Part shown: one piece after another, positions 61,913 to 64,000 of the stretch
How the letters are laid out: each line of letters begins with the position of its first letter
Position numbering within the stretch: position 1 is the first letter of the stretch
DNA from: Rhyzopertha dominica
Lineage: Eukaryota; Arthropoda; Insecta; Coleoptera; Bostrichidae
DNA: 64,000 nucleotides
Assembly: GCA_025024175.1 (NCBI GenBank)
Contig: QCXZ01000138.1
Coordinates: 45,479,092 to 45,543,091, forward strand
Reading direction: 5' to 3'
Program-made: the position numbers and the translations under genes
Notes under the pieces: model-generated
Databases searched by the model: none
What the model saw: only the letters and a program-made list of their open reading frames with translations
Told to the model about the DNA's origin: nothing

Positions 61913-62796
61913 CAACTATAGTTTCCGATGAGATAGTGGTAAAGGCAGACCGTTAAAAAAATGGTGGATAAATGTTTTTTTATTCAATAGAAAATTATCA
62001 GCATAAGGGCGGTGTCAAGAATTTCAAATGTTCCTCAAGTAACGGTAAAAAGAATCAACTTATACAATAAACGATAAATAAAAATGCAGGGAATCTATGC
62101 ACAGTGTCAAATATTATGTTTAACGAAAAGCATGAAGCAAAATCGATTTCTTGCACCTTAAGCTACCATGGTGTGTGTCCATCATAGTCTTAATTTAAAT
62201 TTGACATGTACCATCGTACTTACATTAAGAATAACGTTCAGCAACGCTCGTGAAATAATAATATATTAAATTTTAAATGAAAAACTGGTCATTTTGAATC
62301 TAGGGGCAGAACACTAGTGACTTTTCTTAAAAAAAAGCTGGTTGGGTACGCTTACAGGCCATAAGCTTCATCAAGCGAAAATTCGACCTTAATTCGACGC
62401 TTGTGAGCCAACATCTCAGTATCTTTAGATTGACGAACGCTATGTCCTTCTTACGAGAGGCCATGAATTATCCTAGTTTAGAAAGCTCAAGTTTTAATCT
62501 TCTCACTCGAACTATATCAGGATATGCATTTGCTATGGATTTAAAGCTGCGTCAGGAAGATTCATAGAAAATTTATAACACTGATCTGGAAGATCTAAGG
62601 GAATTGGGTGTGTTCACTAGTTATAAAATATAAACTTTTATACATTAAAAAAGAGTACTTAATTAATTAAGTGTGTATCTGTATCCATAACGCTGCAAAA
62701 AAAATTTTTAACCAAGATAAATTGGTTACAACTTCTCAGTGCGTAACGTGGCAACAACGCAGTTTTAAGACACGCTCAGATTGACTAGGACTGGCT
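61913..62796. other. AT-rich spacer with one weak RNA-like motif
   Basis: No gene recognised. On minus at 62374-62349, TTGATGA, A, a perfect stem GCTTA/TAAGC, then GTACC stands where other copies have GAAAC, a possible decayed member of the hammerhead-like class. Confidence 0.35.
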
Positions 62797-63562
62797 GTGA
62801 CGTATCACCCCATGTAAACAAGATAGCGTCCGCTACTTTCCGTATTTCGTTTGCGTTATTGGTTATGTTTGAGAGTGTTCTCGTTTGTTTTTTTTTATGA
62901 ATTCAACAATATGTCGTCGGAATGCTTTGTTAAAGCGGCTTCGAACAATTTGCCGGCTGTAGATATGTTTATAGTCACCGAATTTATCAAGAGCGACCCA
63001 CGTTTTAATGCTGCCGAAATCAAAGGCGCTAAAGCAGCAGTATAAGTAATTAATAAAGCAGCTTAATCAGCAATTTAATACATTATGGATCATTGATATT
63101 TTGAACGAAATGCATCTTTTGTCTAGTGCAAGTCGTGAGCAACACGGAGATGCAGCTATAGGTTATTTTCAGGTGAAGCGAGAGAGGCCTAGATATGCCC
63201 GTAACACAAAGTTCGTGCAAAAAATTACGCAGTTACTCTAAGTCTCACAACAGTAAAATGTAGATTTTGTCTTGGTCATACCCCTTCTGGCTGCTTTAAA
63301 CCATCTCCGTTTGCGTTCGTAGTCTCCGGGTACACTTACGAATATTTTGTTGAGACTATTAACGGATGTATTTGAAATTTGAACACTGGCACACACACAC
63401 ACACATCTGCTGTTAGCTTCTGGTTTGTACATGCTTAAACATTCTCCCAGTTGTTAGGAGGAGCCCGTTAAAAGCAAGAAAACAACACGTTTCACTCGGC
63501 ACAATCAGAGGCAGGTAGGTAACATAACCTATATTCTTTGTTTACATGGGGTGCTACGTCAC
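62797..63562 (+). mobile_element. TIR-bounded unit carrying a small coding exon
   Basis: GTGACGTATCACCCCATGTA with AACAA following (62797-62821) and the inverted 63538-63562 match at 24 of 25 positions. ACGCAGTTT also occurs outside both ends (62757 and, inverted, near 63585). The 766-bp unit encloses the exon at 62911. This could be a non-autonomous transposon that captured an exon, an element with a coding ORF of its own, or a locus with inverted regulatory sequence. Confidence 0.65.
62911..63241 (+). CDS. small conserved two-exon candidate, SWIM/YqaJ-linked N-terminus
   Basis: Start ATG at 62911 is chosen because it follows upstream T-rich leader and gives MSSECFVKAASNNLPAVDMF, then IVTEFIKSDPRFNAAEIKGA. 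The frame stops at 63043, but a donor-like GTATAAGT lies at 63040. After a TTTGTCTAG acceptor (63118-63126), sequence from 63128 encodes ASREQHGDAAIGYFQVKRER before a stop at 63239. The peptides read as one N-terminal domain. The two exons are one base out of phase with the obvious splice sites, so this may be a pseudogene. From memory, similar peptides begin insect multicopy SWIM zinc-finger/YqaJ-type proteins; unverified. The paralogue lies at 32942. Confidence 0.5.
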
Positions 63563-63747
63563 ACCGTCTCCATCAAGGGAAACTGCGTTTGTGTGGTCAA
63601 TTTTTATATTAGAACTTCAGAACGGTTTTTTTTCGAAAACTGGTGCTAGAAAAATTTTGAAATTTTTAGGACGTAACAAGGATGCTCCAAATATACACAT
63701 GGCATGATTTCTAAAAAATGTGAAAACACCCAATTGTTTTAAGATAT

Positions 63748-64000
63748 AAGATAATATTTTGTCGGCTAGATCACTGTCTCTTGAAAACACTGACAAAAAG
63801 TTAATAGTCTGACGTTTCGATCACACCTGTAATCTTTGTCAAAGACGAAGAACCTCAAAATTTGCTTGACACAAGTTCAAACAAAATTTTGAAAGTAAAG
63901 AAACAAATCACCAAGGATGCGAGACGTAATAGAAACAACGTGCCAACCTGATAAAAAAGGAACCTAACGACGAAAAAGGAACTACCTACCTACTAGATAA
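63748..64000 (+). repeat. third copy of the 48-kb palindrome arm
   Basis: Matches 48113-48340 in the same orientation at about 88 percent (shared: TCTTGAAAACACTGACAAAA, CCAACCTGATAAAAAA, CTACTAGAT). Runs off the window end, so whether a mirrored arm follows is unknown. Confidence 0.85.
63807..63846 (-). ncRNA. hammerhead-like RNA motif (family B, third copy)
   Basis: Minus strand: GTCT (63846-63843), TTGACAA, A, GATTAC, AGGT, GTGATC (stem II all paired, one G-T wobble), GAAA (63818-63815), CGTC, AGAC (63810-63807). Stem I is perfect. The stem II change from GTAATC to GTGATC keeps pairing. Confidence 0.35.

Overview
The window reads as insect (arthropod) nuclear DNA. It is AT-rich, contains scattered N bases, and holds decayed copies of most element classes common in insect genomes: Jockey/CR1-like and RTE-like LINEs, Ty3/gypsy and BEL/Pao LTR elements, a Penelope-like reverse transcriptase, mariner and other Tc1/mariner-superfamily transposons, hAT elements, foldback repeats and microsatellites. 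Protein flavour and small coding exons suggest a beetle or another insect of similar genome type, but I cannot fix the species. No host gene with a convincing multi-exon structure is visible, so the window is probably intergenic or one very long intron.

Layout. 1-12 kb: AT-rich unique DNA, a LINE linker (4.2-4.6 kb), a LINE reverse transcriptase split by a foldback insertion (7.6-9.65 kb), a BEL/Pao integrase tail on the minus strand (10.8-11.6 kb) and a DDE transposase fragment (11.9-12.4 kb). 12-25 kb: RTE-like LINE on minus (13.3-14.3 kb), an internally deleted gypsy element with two LTRs (14.9-16.6 kb), a hAT transposase C-terminus (20.1-21.05 kb), an RTE fragment next to a mariner with both terminal repeats (23.14-24.16 kb), and another DDE remnant. 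25-45 kb: foldback repeats, an RTE/BovB-like RT (28.5-29.1 kb), an RT scrap (31.9 kb), a small conserved exon (32.9 kb), a transposon with terminal repeats (35.8-37.2 kb), an RTE tail (37.8-38.5 kb), an ATT microsatellite (41.0 kb), a TIR element (42.5-43.5 kb) and a LINE RT on minus (43.5-44.3 kb). 45-64 kb: gypsy gag-PR-RT scrap (46.5-47.5 kb), a 0.73-kb palindrome (48.1-48.85 kb), a LINE carrying a 400-bp hAT-type insertion with a perfect 8-bp target duplication (51.2-54.5 kb), a Penelope-like RT on minus (55.7-56.5 kb), another LINE (56.7-59.0 kb), a 2-kb DDE transposon with terminal repeats (59.9-61.9 kb), and a paralogue of the 32.9-kb exon inside its own pair of inverted repeats (62.8-63.6 kb).

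The most interesting pattern is a small RNA-like motif that recurs in otherwise unrelated repeats: CTGANGA, one extra base, a stem-loop whose sequence differs by family, GAAA, then usually CGTC. In the best copies a second short stem encloses the whole. This matches a type I hammerhead ribozyme with a minimal stem III, apart from one extra base after the CTGANGA box. Stem sequences change between families while pairing is kept. It occurs at about 0.2, 8.13, 8.23, 48.19, 48.77 and 63.83 kb, with weaker copies at 17.85, 18.82, 25.16, 33.4-33.5 and 62.36 kb. Most copies sit in foldback repeats, an arrangement that suggests retrozyme-like or Penelope-derived sequence.

Between the repeats lie GC-richer islands without recognisable element proteins (for example 3.64-3.88, 9.9-10.4, 26.7-27.05, 30.5-30.9, 39.8-40.3, 45.6-46.0, 54.8-55.2 and 59.3-59.65 kb). 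These are candidates for conserved non-coding, possibly regulatory, DNA.
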